Positions 8,501 to 16,430 of a stretch of DNA of 64,000 bases are shown piece by piece. Position 1 is the first letter of the stretch; the number at the start of each line of letters is the position of its first letter. Origin of the DNA: Gemmatimonadales bacterium (lineage in GTDB: Bacteria > Gemmatimonadota > Gemmatimonadetes > Longimicrobiales > Gaopeijiaceae); assembly GCA_007695225.1 (NCBI GenBank), contig REED01000119.1, positions 1-64,000 on the forward strand. The letters are read 5' to 3'. The notes under the pieces are model-generated. The model did no database searches, was not told the DNA's origin, and was given only the letters and a program-made list of their open reading frames with translations. The translations under genes were made by a program, and so were the position numbers.

Positions 8501-9303
8501 GGAACCTCCGGGAGGAACGGCGATGGGTCCCACGGAGGACCGGGGGGTCCACTCCACGGGATCTTCCAGCGCACCTCACCCCCCGGTTGGAGTTCCAATA
8601 TCACGTCCAACCCGCCGCCCTCCGAAGCTTCGAAGGCGCTTGCCGGACCCACTCGTTCCGGGGTCAGGGGCTGGCGCCCCTCGTCTCCCCTTCGGTAGCG
8701 AAAGGCCCGATCCTCCAGCGAATAGCGCCCCCGCTCGAAGTACCGGATCAGGATCGGCCCCGAGACCCGTTCACTGAGACGCCATTGGGCGACCTGTCCC
8801 TCCAGCGGCGCAAGGCACGCGCCACCTGCGGACGAGACCGCCTCCAGAGCGGCGAGGCGCCAGCCACCCTCGGCTTCGAGCACCAGGACGGAGTCCCGGT
8901 CAGGATCCGGCGCACGGTGCCCCCGCCACGTCACCCTCCCCTCCCGACTCCCTGGTTCCCACTCGCAGGGTAGAGCGATTCCCCGGAAGGCCCGGAGCCA
9001 GAGCGCCCGGTCTGTGCCCTCCTCCCGGTCCCAGTCCCGCCCCCGTAGACCGGCCCCCAGTTCCTCGTGGAGGACGGTCCAGGTGGTGCGAAGCGTCTCC
9101 ACGCTCTCCTCCCGGGACACCAGGTCGTCCACCACCCGCGCACTTTGGTGGAGTAGGACCACCGATCCACCCAGGAGGAGGCTTGCCGTGAAGGTCCCCA
9201 CCAGGAGTTCCGCCAACGTCCATCCCCCCTGAGCGGAGTCCCGCGTCGATACCGGCGCCGACCTCTGAGCCGAGTCCCGAGCCGACCCCCGAGCGTGCAT
9301 CAT
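8497..9303 (-). CDS. GspJ/PilW-like minor pilin of the second set
   Basis: The start at MMHARG overlaps the upstream stop by 4 bases. The leader is unusually long (about 30 residues, Ser/Arg-rich) and ends in AQGG. It is followed by WTLAELLVGTFTASLLLGGS, a pilin helix with Glu5 but Trp instead of Phe at position 1. The 268-residue product matches GspJ in size and place. Confidence 0.75.
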   Translation of the reverse strand: MMHARGSARDSAQRSAPVSTRDSAQGGWTLAELLVGTFTASLLLGGSVVLLHQSARVVDDLVSREESVETLRTTWTVLHEELGAGLRGRDWDREEGTDRALWLRAFRGIALPCEWEPGSREGRVTWRGHRAPDPDRDSVLVLEAEGGWRLAALEAVSSAGGACLAPLEGQVAQWRLSERVSGPILIRYFERGRYSLEDRAFRYRRGDEGRQPLTPERVGPASAFEASEGGGLDVILELQPGGEVRWKIPWSGPPGPPWDPSPFLPEVP

Positions 9304-9713
9304 GGGCCAGTCTCCTCGCGGGGAGGAACGGGGCTTGGGCGATCCCAGGGAACGCGGATAAAGCGAGCCATCTCGGGGGCTCCCTCCGCTCTCCGCTGAA
9401 CGACCCGGAGGCCATTGTCGTCCCACCACCACTCCAGTTCCAGAGAAGGTCTCCGGGCGCGGCCGTCGGCCATCCCGGGAACGAAGAGCGCCTCCCCTGC
9501 AACGACGGGAGCCCCCTGGGCCAGGATGTCGGCCCTCTCCATGACGCGAACGGCTTCTGCCAGGAGGACGACGGCTGCGGACAGCCCCACCCCCAGGAGC
9601 ACCATGGCCAGAAGAACCTCGACGAGGAGGAATCCACCCTGGGACGAACCGCCGCGCAGACCGCAGCCCCGTGGGTGACGGCGAGGAGCCGCCTCAGCGC
9701 CGGACACGGCCAT
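9300..9713 (-). CDS. GspI/PilV-like minor pilin of the second set
   Basis: The ATG giving MAVSGAEAAPRRH was chosen because the longer track ORF is shadow sequence over the neighbouring gene. The leader ends in SQGG, followed by FLLVEVLLAMVLLGVGLSAA. The 137-residue protein overlaps the upstream GspH-like gene by 20 bases and the downstream one by 4 bases, so the four genes form one operon. Confidence 0.78.
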   Translation of the reverse strand: MAVSGAEAAPRRHPRGCGLRGGSSQGGFLLVEVLLAMVLLGVGLSAAVVLLAEAVRVMERADILAQGAPVVAGEALFVPGMADGRARRPSLELEWWWDDNGLRVVQRRAEGAPEMARFIRVPWDRPSPVPPREETGP

Positions 9714-10116
9714 GCGAGGAGAGGACCAGGGGCACCCGGGCCCGCCCCCGCTCAAGGTAGAGGGTGGTGGACGCGGCCCGCCCGACCCCGAGGGGGCCGA
9801 AGACCAGGGTGGCTTCAGTCCGGGACCCTCCAATGCGGAGCTGGATTCCCCGCCCCCGGAGATCCACCCGGTGCGCCACCGAATCCCCAGCCAGGATGAG
9901 GGTCCCGCCGGCGCCTTCATTGAGGCGAACCCGGGCTTCGCCGTGAATCCGGGCCTCGGCCCGGGCCCGATACACGAGCCCCGCAATCTCTTCCCGAGCC
10001 GTACGGCACTCAAGAAGGTCCACCAGTCCACGACCGACCCCACCTCCCATCATGGCCAGGACACCCATGAAGGAGAGGACAACCGACAGTTCCAGAAGCG
10101 TGAATCCACGAGTCAT
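9694..10116 (-). CDS. GspH/FimT-like minor pilin of the second set
   Basis: The ATG giving MTRG leaves a minimal 4-residue leader before FTLLELSVVLSFMGVLAMMG. The 140-residue product has the GspH-like pattern (AREEIAGLVYRARAEARIHG) and a beta-rich end. It heads the second H-I-J-K set. A 15-base palindrome (GGAAGGT, one base, ACCTTCC; 10121-10135) lies just before the start and could fold over the upstream leader. Confidence 0.78.
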   Translation of the reverse strand: MTRGFTLLELSVVLSFMGVLAMMGGGVGRGLVDLLECRTAREEIAGLVYRARAEARIHGEARVRLNEGAGGTLILAGDSVAHRVDLRGRGIQLRIGGSRTEATLVFGPLGVGRAASTTLYLERGRARVPLVLSSHGRVRR

Positions 10117-10244
10117 GGAAGGAAGGTGACCTTCCGAACGGGGCACCCCCATGGGCACACGCGCCAAGTGGTGGAAGGGACGCGGTGCGAGCATCCGGCC
10201 GTTGGCCGGAGTCCCGGCTCCGACCCCTCCTCTCGCAGGCCCTC

Positions 10245-11651
10245 CTATTCCAACCCGTAGTCGCGGATCTTGTACCGGAGGGCCCGATCGCTGAGCTCCA
10301 GAAGCTCGGCGGCCCGGGTACGGTTGCCTTCCGTCCGATGGAGCGCCTTCTGGATGAGATCCCGCTCTAGCGCCGCAGAGCGACGCTTCACCGACAGGTC
10401 TTCTTCCTCCGACCCTTCGCCGGGTGTGCTTTCAGCTGAAAGGCGGATGAAGGACGGCCCCTCTCCGTCCGATGTGCCCCCGACCTCGCCCGCGACGTTG
10501 GTCGGAAGGTCCTCCACGCCGAGCCAGTCTCCCTCCGCAAGGACCAGAGCGCGCTCCAGCACGTTCTCCAACTCCCGGACGTTTCCAGGCCATGGATAGG
10601 CGGCCAGGGCCCTCAGGGCGAGGGGATCCACACCGTCCACCTCGATCCCAAGGCGATCCCCATGGCGCCTCAGGAAGTGGCGCACCAAGAGGGGGAGGTC
10701 CTCGGGTCGATCCTTCAGGGCCGGGATCCGCAGGGTCACCACGGCCAGCCGGTAGTAGAGGTCCTCGCGGAACCGGCCCCCTTCAACCTCTTCCTTCAGG
10801 TCCCGGTTCGTCGCGGCGACGATCCGGGCGTCCGCGGGCCGGCTCTCGGACTCGCCGACCCGTCGGACCTCCCCTTCCTGGAGTACGCGGAGGAGCTTCA
10901 CCTGGAGGAAGTCCGGAAGCTCTCCCACCTCGTCCAGGAAGAGGGTTCCGCCCCCGGCGGCTTCGAAGAGCCCCTGCCGGTCCCGGTCGGCTCCGGTGAA
11001 GGCGCCCCGCACGTGTCCGAAGAACTCCGATTCCAGGAGATTCTCGGGGATGGCCCCACAGTTCACCGCTACGAAGGGGCCCTGGGAGCGGGCCGACTCG
11101 TTGTGGATGAGGCGAGCCATGAGTTCCTTTCCGGTCCCCGTGGCCCCCTGCAGCAGGATGGTGGTGGGGTGCCGGGCGACCTTTCGGGCCGTCTCCATGA
11201 CCCGCAGCATCTCCGGGGCTGCAGCAACAATATCGCCGAAGCGCCGGCCGGCCTTCACCTCTTCCCGGAGACGCCCCACCTCCCGGCGGAGGGACTCTCG
11301 TTCCTCGGCCTTCCGCACGGTGAGGAGGACCTCGTCGGCCCCGAAGGGCTTGGGGAGGTAGTCGTAGGCCCCCGCCTGCATGGCCTCCACCGCCAGGTCC
11401 ATGCTCCCATAGGCCGTCATGACGATGACCGGCGCCTCCCCACCGGCCTTCCGATACGCTTCGAGGAACGCCAGCCCGTTCATCCCCGGCATCCGATAGT
11501 CCACCAGGACCAGGTCCGGGCCGAACCCCTCCACGAGTTCCAGCGCTTCCGCCCCTCCGGGTGCCAGTTTCGGGAGGTGTCCCCCATCCTGGAGGATCAT
11601 GGAGAGGGACTGCCGGAGTCCCCGATCGTCGTCCACCACAAGGATCCTCAT
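10245..11651 (-). CDS. Sigma-54-dependent response regulator (NtrC family)
   Basis: Domains in order: receiver (residues 1-120; phospho-acceptor in LVLVDYRMPG), AAA+ sigma-54 activator (about 140-375; Walker A GATGTGKE, GAFTGA loop intact, Walker B TLFLDEVGEL), and a Fis-type helix-turn-helix at the C-terminus (NRTRAAELLELSDRALRYKI). It activates sigma-54 RNA polymerase when phosphorylated. Its start overlaps the end of the sensor kinase gene by 4 bases, so the two form a cognate pair. Its place between the pilins and the second minor-pilin set suggests a pilus-related target, which is inference. Confidence 0.93.
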   Translation of the reverse strand: MRILVVDDDRGLRQSLSMILQDGGHLPKLAPGGAEALELVEGFGPDLVLVDYRMPGMNGLAFLEAYRKAGGEAPVIVMTAYGSMDLAVEAMQAGAYDYLPKPFGADEVLLTVRKAEERESLRREVGRLREEVKAGRRFGDIVAAAPEMLRVMETARKVARHPTTILLQGATGTGKELMARLIHNESARSQGPFVAVNCGAIPENLLESEFFGHVRGAFTGADRDRQGLFEAAGGGTLFLDEVGELPDFLQVKLLRVLQEGEVRRVGESESRPADARIVAATNRDLKEEVEGGRFREDLYYRLAVVTLRIPALKDRPEDLPLLVRHFLRRHGDRLGIEVDGVDPLALRALAAYPWPGNVRELENVLERALVLAEGDWLGVEDLPTNVAGEVGGTSDGEGPSFIRLSAESTPGEGSEEEDLSVKRRSAALERDLIQKALHRTEGNRTRAAELLELSDRALRYKIRDYGLE

Positions 11652-13063
11652 GCTTCCTCCTCCTCAATCCCCGGAAGCCGGACCCGGAAGCGGGCGCCGC
11701 CACCCTCCCGGTTCTCCGCCTCGATGGTTCCAGCCAGTTCGCCGACGATCCGCGCGGTCAGGGCGAGCCCCATCCCGATTCCCTCACCGGGCTCCCTGGA
11801 GGTGAAGAAAGGGTCGAAGACCCGGGGGAGCACCTCCTCGGGGATCCCGGTGCCCCGATCCTCCACCTCGATGATGACGTCGCGCCCTCCAGCGTCAGCG
11901 GGGACCGGCGCACGGATCCGGAGGAGGTCACCCAACCGCCGCCGATGGGAGTAGTCCAGGGCAGGAGGATCATCAACCCGCCGGGCCACCGGCTCCCGAT
12001 CCGCCGGCTCGGTCCGGAGGACCACCCTCAACTGGGGAGATGCCTCGTTCGCCGTGGCCTGACGAGCGTTCTGCAAGAGATTCATGAGGATGCGCTCCAC
12101 GTGCTGCGAGTGGGCCCGGATCTGGGGGAGCCCCACCTCCGCCTCCAGGTGGACCCAGTCCTCCTCCAGTTCCTCCCGCCCCACGAGAAGATCGATGACC
12201 CGGCCCACCGCGTCGGTGGGGTCCACCCGGGGGAGGTCGCCGGTCCGGACCGTGGGACGACCGAAGTCCAAGATGTGGCGGATGATGGAGTCGATACGCT
12301 CCACCTCCGACCTGGCAGATCCCAGGATTTCCCGTACCTGCTCCGGATCCTCTGCCCGGTACCGGATCACATCCAGGTAGCCCTGGAGTGCGCCCAGGGG
12401 GTTTCCGATCTCGTGGGCCATTCCGGCAGCCAGGGTCCCCACCGAGGCCAGCCGGGCGGCCCGAACCAGTTCGGCGGTGGTCTCGGTGAGCTCCCGGTTG
12501 GTCTGGTTCAGGGACTGGACGTTGGTGGCCAGCAGCCCCTGCTCCCGGATGAGCCGACCCGCCAGGGAGTTCACCGCGTCCACGATCCGATCCAGCTCCT
12601 CCAGCGGTTCGGAGGGGATCCGGTGGTCCAGCTCCCCATCGGCGATCCGCTCCGCATGGTCCACGATCCGCTCCACCGGCCGGAGGACCGTCCGGTCCAT
12701 GAGGGAACGCAGGTAGAGGAAGAGGATGATCAGCTCCGCCAGGACGATGAGGCTGAGGGTGATGAGGGCCGCGAAGGGACTGGGCGCCAGGGGGATGACG
12801 ATGCCCGCGGCCGCCACCGCCACCAGGATCGCCGCCAGGAAGAGGACGGAGGTGGAGAGAAGGAGCTCCCTGCGGATGGAGGCGGGAGAGGGCGTGCCGT
12901 CCGGATCGGAGGAGGGGGAATCGGCCAAATTGAAACTCCGCTGCCCGGCCTGGACCGTTGGGGTTGGAACCTCTGGATTCAGGAGCCTCCGTCTCGGGAG
13001 GAGTCCCTCAGAAAGTACAGCGGATCTCGACGGCAGACGATGCCGGTGCCACCGCGGCGGCAT
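11648..13063 (-). CDS. Membrane sensor histidine kinase, partner of the adjacent sigma-54 regulator
   Basis: Two hydrophobic helices (about residues 67-125) are followed by a HAMP-like linker, a DHp helix with the H-box MAHEIGNPLGALQGY, and a HATPase domain with N box (ERILMNLLQNARQA) and G boxes (DRGTGIPEEV and GEGIGMGLALT). There is no large sensor domain. The start is uncertain: the long ORF overlaps the pilin gene by 56 bases, and a TTG at about 12928 would remove that overlap. It probably phosphorylates the overlapping downstream regulator. Confidence 0.9.
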   Translation of the reverse strand: MPPRWHRHRLPSRSAVLSEGLLPRRRLLNPEVPTPTVQAGQRSFNLADSPSSDPDGTPSPASIRRELLLSTSVLFLAAILVAVAAAGIVIPLAPSPFAALITLSLIVLAELIILFLYLRSLMDRTVLRPVERIVDHAERIADGELDHRIPSEPLEELDRIVDAVNSLAGRLIREQGLLATNVQSLNQTNRELTETTAELVRAARLASVGTLAAGMAHEIGNPLGALQGYLDVIRYRAEDPEQVREILGSARSEVERIDSIIRHILDFGRPTVRTGDLPRVDPTDAVGRVIDLLVGREELEEDWVHLEAEVGLPQIRAHSQHVERILMNLLQNARQATANEASPQLRVVLRTEPADREPVARRVDDPPALDYSHRRRLGDLLRIRAPVPADAGGRDVIIEVEDRGTGIPEEVLPRVFDPFFTSREPGEGIGMGLALTARIVGELAGTIEAENREGGGARFRVRLPGIEEEEA

Positions 13064-13406
13064 CGGCGGTCCCGTAGAACACGCCGCAGGTCTCCCGGGG
13101 AAGGGAGCGATGAACCGCCCGGGCCGCCCATCCAGTGAGATCCCCTTCGGTGAGGGTGAGAGTCACGTTGGGTGAGGCCGAGATGTCCAGCTCCTGCAGC
13201 GTCTCGGCGTACCCGTCCTGCATCCGCCAGTGGGCTTCCTGGCTGGTGGAGAGGTTCCGGAGGTCGGAGATGAGCGAGGCCCTGAAGGCGCCCACCCGGG
13301 TCTCGGTGTAGCGGGGCACGGCGATGGCGGCGAGGAGACCGATGATCACGACGACCACCAGCAATTCCATGAGGGTGAAGCCGGAGGCGTTCCTGAGATT
13401 GTCCAT
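13008..13406 (-). CDS. pilA: Type IV major-type pilin, second copy
   Basis: The ATG giving MDNLRNASG is preceded by a good ribosome site (GGAGG, 5 bases away). After the cleavage glycine comes FTLMELLVVVVIIGLLAAIA, a standard pilin helix with Glu5. The 132-residue product has a C-terminal cysteine pair (ETCGVF and IRCTF) that probably closes the D-region loop. It lies 107 bases downstream of the first pilin gene, separated by a perfect palindrome. Confidence 0.88.
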   Translation of the reverse strand: MDNLRNASGFTLMELLVVVVIIGLLAAIAVPRYTETRVGAFRASLISDLRNLSTSQEAHWRMQDGYAETLQELDISASPNVTLTLTEGDLTGWAARAVHRSLPRETCGVFYGTADAAAVAPASSAVEIRCTF

Positions 13407-13445
13407 GAAGCCTCCGGGCAGAGAGGACTGGGGCGGAGACGTCGA

Positions 13446-13471
13446 GCGGGGGGCCACTAGTGGCCCCCCGC
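13446..13471. terminator. Perfect 26-bp palindrome between the two pilin genes
   Basis: The sequence GCGGGGGGCCACT is followed directly by its exact reverse complement. In RNA it would form a very stable hairpin just past the first pilin stop. No U-run follows, so it is not a standard intrinsic terminator. It could protect the first pilin mRNA from 3' decay or lower read-through to the second pilin. Confidence 0.55.
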
Positions 13472-13513
13472 CAAACCCCTCAACTCACTTTGAGCATCAC
13501 GCGTTTACTCTCC

Positions 13514-13933
13514 TCAGTCGCTATCCTGCCAAGTGCAGGCAATCTCGCCCGCAGACGCCTCGTCGTCCACGGAGTTCTCGGCCCCATCCCCAACCGTGAC
13601 TGCGCAGCTTTCTTCGTCCAGCGCGGTGTGTGTCCCCACCGCGAGGAACCCCTGATCGGAATCGGAAACCGTAATAGTAACATCCACACCCTGGCTCGCC
13701 CGGAAGAGGTTGGCGCCCTCGAGGTCGCCAAGGGTAGCGTACTCATAGTTGTTCGCCGGATCCGCATACCACTGCTCCTGCACCGTCTGCAGGTTCCGGA
13801 GGTCCGAGACCACCGCCGACTGGAAGGCCCGCTCCCGGGTGGCGCCGAAACGCGGAATCGCGATGGCGGCCAGGATGCCGATGATCACGACCACGATGAG
13901 CAGCTCGATGAGAGTAAAACCCTTTTTGTTCAT
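13514..13933 (-). CDS. pilA: Type IV major pilin PilA
   Basis: This is a textbook prepilin: leader MNKKG, then FTLIELLIVVVIIGILAAIA. The 139-residue product has the N-terminal alpha spine (RERAFQSAVVSDLRNLQTVQ), a beta domain, and a C-terminal cysteine pair (ESCAV and IACTW). A ribosome site (AGGACA) precedes the ATG. A sigma-54 promoter and an upstream repeat pair at enhancer distance (separate entries) point to control by the nearby PilS-PilR system. It is probably the main fibre subunit. Confidence 0.92.
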   Translation of the reverse strand: MNKKGFTLIELLIVVVIIGILAAIAIPRFGATRERAFQSAVVSDLRNLQTVQEQWYADPANNYEYATLGDLEGANLFRASQGVDVTITVSDSDQGFLAVGTHTALDEESCAVTVGDGAENSVDDEASAGEIACTWQDSD

Positions 13934-14012
13934 TGTCCTGTCTCCTCTTCTTCGGTTCGAAGGGGGTGGAAGTGCGCGGGCCATTTACCCGCTGCGACTG
14001 GCCCCAAAGAAA

Positions 14013-14027
14013 GCAGAGAGTGTGCCA
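14013..14027 (-). promoter_or_regulatory. Sigma-54 (-24/-12) promoter of pilA
   Basis: On the minus strand TGGCACACTCTCTGC has GG and GC exactly 10 bases apart and a full TGGCAC at -24. The predicted transcript would start near base 14001, giving a leader of about 68 bases before the first pilin ATG. PilR-dependent sigma-54 control of pilA is well known in other bacteria. Confidence 0.75.
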
Positions 14028-14116
14028 ACCCGTAGACCACCCACCCAAGTCGTTTCCCAGCAAATACTTACCTCACACACACCATGCCGCTCTCTCTGAT
14101 TTCTCCAGCGGTCTCC

Positions 14117-14145
14117 TGCAGGATTCTGCAACCCACTTGCAGGAT
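14117..14145. promoter_or_regulatory. Candidate PilR enhancer: two direct repeats 21 bp apart
   Basis: TGCAGGAT occurs twice, start to start 21 bases apart (two helical turns). The pair lies about 116-144 bases upstream of the predicted pilA transcription start. This is the usual distance and phasing for binding sites of sigma-54 activators. Assignment to PilR is inference. Confidence 0.5.
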
Positions 14146-14230
14146 AGGGAAAAAGGTGGGCGGTGGGATGGGGAAAGGAGCCGCAAATCCAGGGGGGCGG
14201 AGGAGATGGGGGTACAGGTGGCCCGCCCCC

Positions 14231-15049
14231 CTACTCCTCCCACTCCGCCCGCTCCGGCCGCTCCCACCGCTGCGCCTTCGGCGGGAGCAGGTTCGACCGG
14301 AAGATGTGCCAGAAGGCGGCGACCCCATCCTTCCATCCGATCTTCTTCCCCTCGGAGTAGGAGCGGCCCCGGTAGGAGATGGGGAGCTCGTAGATCCGGG
14401 CGCCGGCCTGGGAAAGCCGGGCGGTGAGCTCGGGTTCGATCCCGAACCGTTCCCGGGTGAGGGGGAGGGTCTCGAGGAGATCCCGCCGCACCATCTTGTA
14501 GCAGGTCTCCATGTCGGTGAGGTTCAGGTCGGTGAAGACGTTGCTGAGGAGGGTGAGGGCCCGGTTTCCCACCGAATGCCAGAAGAGGTGGACGCGGTGG
14601 GGACCGCCTCCCAGGAAGCGGGAGCCGTACACCGCGTCGGCCCACCCCTCCAGGATGGGCTCCAGGAGCATGGGAAGCTCGTAGGGGTCGTATTCCAGGT
14701 CCGCGTCCTGGACCACCACCACGTGGCCCGTGGCCTCCTTGAACCCGGTGCGGAGCGCCGCCCCCTTCCCCCGGTTGGCGGGATGGAGGACCAGGGTGTC
14801 GATGAGCCCCTCCTCCTCCAGCTGGGGAAGGAGCTCCCGGGTCCCGTCCCGGGAGCCGTCGTCCACCACCACCACCTCCAGGCGGAGGGGGACCTCCCGG
14901 ACCCGCCGGAGGAGCATCTCCACCGTATCCCGCTCGTTGTAGCAGGGGATCACCACCGAGAGGACCACCCGGTCCCAGGGAAGGGGCGTACCCCTCTCGG
15001 GAACGGGACGCCCCCGAGGGCTTCGTACCCAGGAGGGTACATGCTCCAT
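14231..15049 (-). CDS. Family 2 glycosyltransferase (polyprenyl-phosphate type)
   Basis: The 272-residue protein has a GT-A fold: LSVVIPCYNERDTVEMLLRR near the N-terminus, then VVVDDGSRDGT and the metal-binding QDADLEYDPYEL. This pattern matches dolichyl/undecaprenyl-phosphate sugar transferases. I see no C-terminal membrane helices. The ATG lies one base after the pilR stop, so it belongs to the pilSR operon. It could supply an activated sugar for pilin or surface glycosylation, but the sequence alone does not show the substrate. Confidence 0.87.
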   Translation of the reverse strand: MEHVPSWVRSPRGRPVPERGTPLPWDRVVLSVVIPCYNERDTVEMLLRRVREVPLRLEVVVVDDGSRDGTRELLPQLEEEGLIDTLVLHPANRGKGAALRTGFKEATGHVVVVQDADLEYDPYELPMLLEPILEGWADAVYGSRFLGGGPHRVHLFWHSVGNRALTLLSNVFTDLNLTDMETCYKMVRRDLLETLPLTRERFGIEPELTARLSQAGARIYELPISYRGRSYSEGKKIGWKDGVAAFWHIFRSNLLPPKAQRWERPERAEWEE

Positions 15050-15050
15050 C

Positions 15051-16430
15051 TCAGCCTCCCGCGTTCAGTCCGTAGCGGGCAATCTTCCGGTAGAGGGTGG
15101 AGGGGTCGATCCCCAGCACCTCGGCGGCTCGGCTCTTGTTCCCCCCTTCGGCATTCAGCACCCACTCGATGTAGGCCCGCTCAATGATCTCCATGGGGGG
15201 ATTCGGGGGTGGATCGGCGGAGACGAGCTGAACCTGGGGCTTCTCCCGGACTCGATCCGGAAGGGCCTCCGCCGGGATCTCCCCCTTCTTTGCGGCAAGG
15301 ACGGCGGCCCGCTCCAGGGCGTTCTCCAGTTCCCGCACATTTCCGGGCCAATCGTAGGCCAGGAGGGCCTCCAGGGCCTCTTCCGAAAGCTCCCGGGGCC
15401 CCTTCTCCCCCTCGGCGGTCCGCTCCAGGAAGAACTTCGCCAGAAGCGGGATGTCCTCCCGCCGGTCCCGGAGAGCGGGGAGCTTCAGGTTGATGACGTT
15501 CAGGCGGTAGTAGAGATCGGAGCGGAACTCTCCTTTGCGGATCTGCTCGTCCAGGTCCCGGTTGGTGGCGGCGATGATCCGGGCGTCCATGGGCACCGCC
15601 TGGGTGGCGCCCACCGGGATCACCTCTCGTTCCTGGAGCGCCCGGAGGAGCTTCACCTGGGTCTTGGGGGAGGTCTCCCCCACCTCGTCCAGGAGGAAGG
15701 TGCCGCCCCCCGCCGCCACCAGCAGCCCCGTCTTGTCCTTCACCGCCCCGGTGAAGCTTCCCTTCACGTGGCCGAAGAGTTCGCTCTCCAGGAGGGACTC
15801 GGGAAGGGCCCCGCAATTGATGGAGAAGAAGGGCCCCTCGCTCCGGTGGGAGAGGTCGTGGATATAACGGGCCATGACCTCTTTTCCCGTTCCGCTCTCC
15901 CCGGTGATGAGGATGGTGGAATCGGTGGGGGCCACGGTCCGGGCCATGGTGAGGGCCTCCTGGAAGGCGGAGGCCTTCCCGATGGGGTCCACCCGGCTCC
16001 CCCCACCCCGCCTCCGGATCTCCTTCTTGAGCTCCCTATTCTCCACCTTGAGGGCCCGGGTCTCCACCGCCCGGGAGCAGATGGCCAGGAGTTCGTCATT
16101 GGAGAAGGGCTTCTGGATGTAGTAGAAGGCCCCCTGGTTCACCGCCTGCACCGCCGTCTGGAGGGAGGCCTGCGCCGTCATGAGGATGACGGGAAGTTCA
16201 GGGTCCACCTCCCGGGCTCGGGCCAGGACCTCGAGTCCGGTGGTTCCGGGCATCCGGATGTCGGAGACCACGAGATCCGGCTTCCCGGCTTCAAGGGCCT
16301 CCAGCCCCGCCTTCCCTCCCACCGCGGGAATCACCTCATACCCGGCGCCCCGAAAGAGGATGGAGAGGGTCTGGACGATGCTCTGCTCATCGTCCACCAG
16401 GAGAATCCGGATGGGGTTGGCGGTGGTCAT
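15051..16430 (-). CDS. pilR: Sigma-54-dependent response regulator PilR
   Basis: The start at MTTANPIRILLVDDEQS overlaps the pilS stop by 4 bases; the 150 extra residues of the track ORF are shadow. Domains: receiver (VVSDIRMPGTTGLEVL), AAA+ activator with Walker A GESGTGKEV, and Fis-type helix-turn-helix (NKSRAAEVLGIDPSTLYRKI). The sigma-54 contact loop reads GSFTGA instead of GAFTGA, a variant also found in known PilR proteins. The 459-residue length is typical. It most likely activates the sigma-54 promoter of pilA about 2.4 kb away. Confidence 0.93.
   Translation of the reverse strand: MTTANPIRILLVDDEQSIVQTLSILFRGAGYEVIPAVGGKAGLEALEAGKPDLVVSDIRMPGTTGLEVLARAREVDPELPVILMTAQASLQTAVQAVNQGAFYYIQKPFSNDELLAICSRAVETRALKVENRELKKEIRRRGGGSRVDPIGKASAFQEALTMARTVAPTDSTILITGESGTGKEVMARYIHDLSHRSEGPFFSINCGALPESLLESELFGHVKGSFTGAVKDKTGLLVAAGGGTFLLDEVGETSPKTQVKLLRALQEREVIPVGATQAVPMDARIIAATNRDLDEQIRKGEFRSDLYYRLNVINLKLPALRDRREDIPLLAKFFLERTAEGEKGPRELSEEALEALLAYDWPGNVRELENALERAAVLAAKKGEIPAEALPDRVREKPQVQLVSADPPPNPPMEIIERAYIEWVLNAEGGNKSRAAEVLGIDPSTLYRKIARYGLNAGG

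Noticed and set aside
11561-13138. Long plus-strand ORF (525 aa) opposite the sensor kinase
   Set aside because: It is fully antisense to a kinase with all expected boxes, and its translation is low-complexity Gly/Pro/Arg/Asp without family features. Such shadows are normal at this G+C content.
13446-13471. Classical intrinsic terminator after the first pilin
   Set aside because: The stem is perfect, but no U-run follows on the minus strand; kept only as a hairpin of unknown use.
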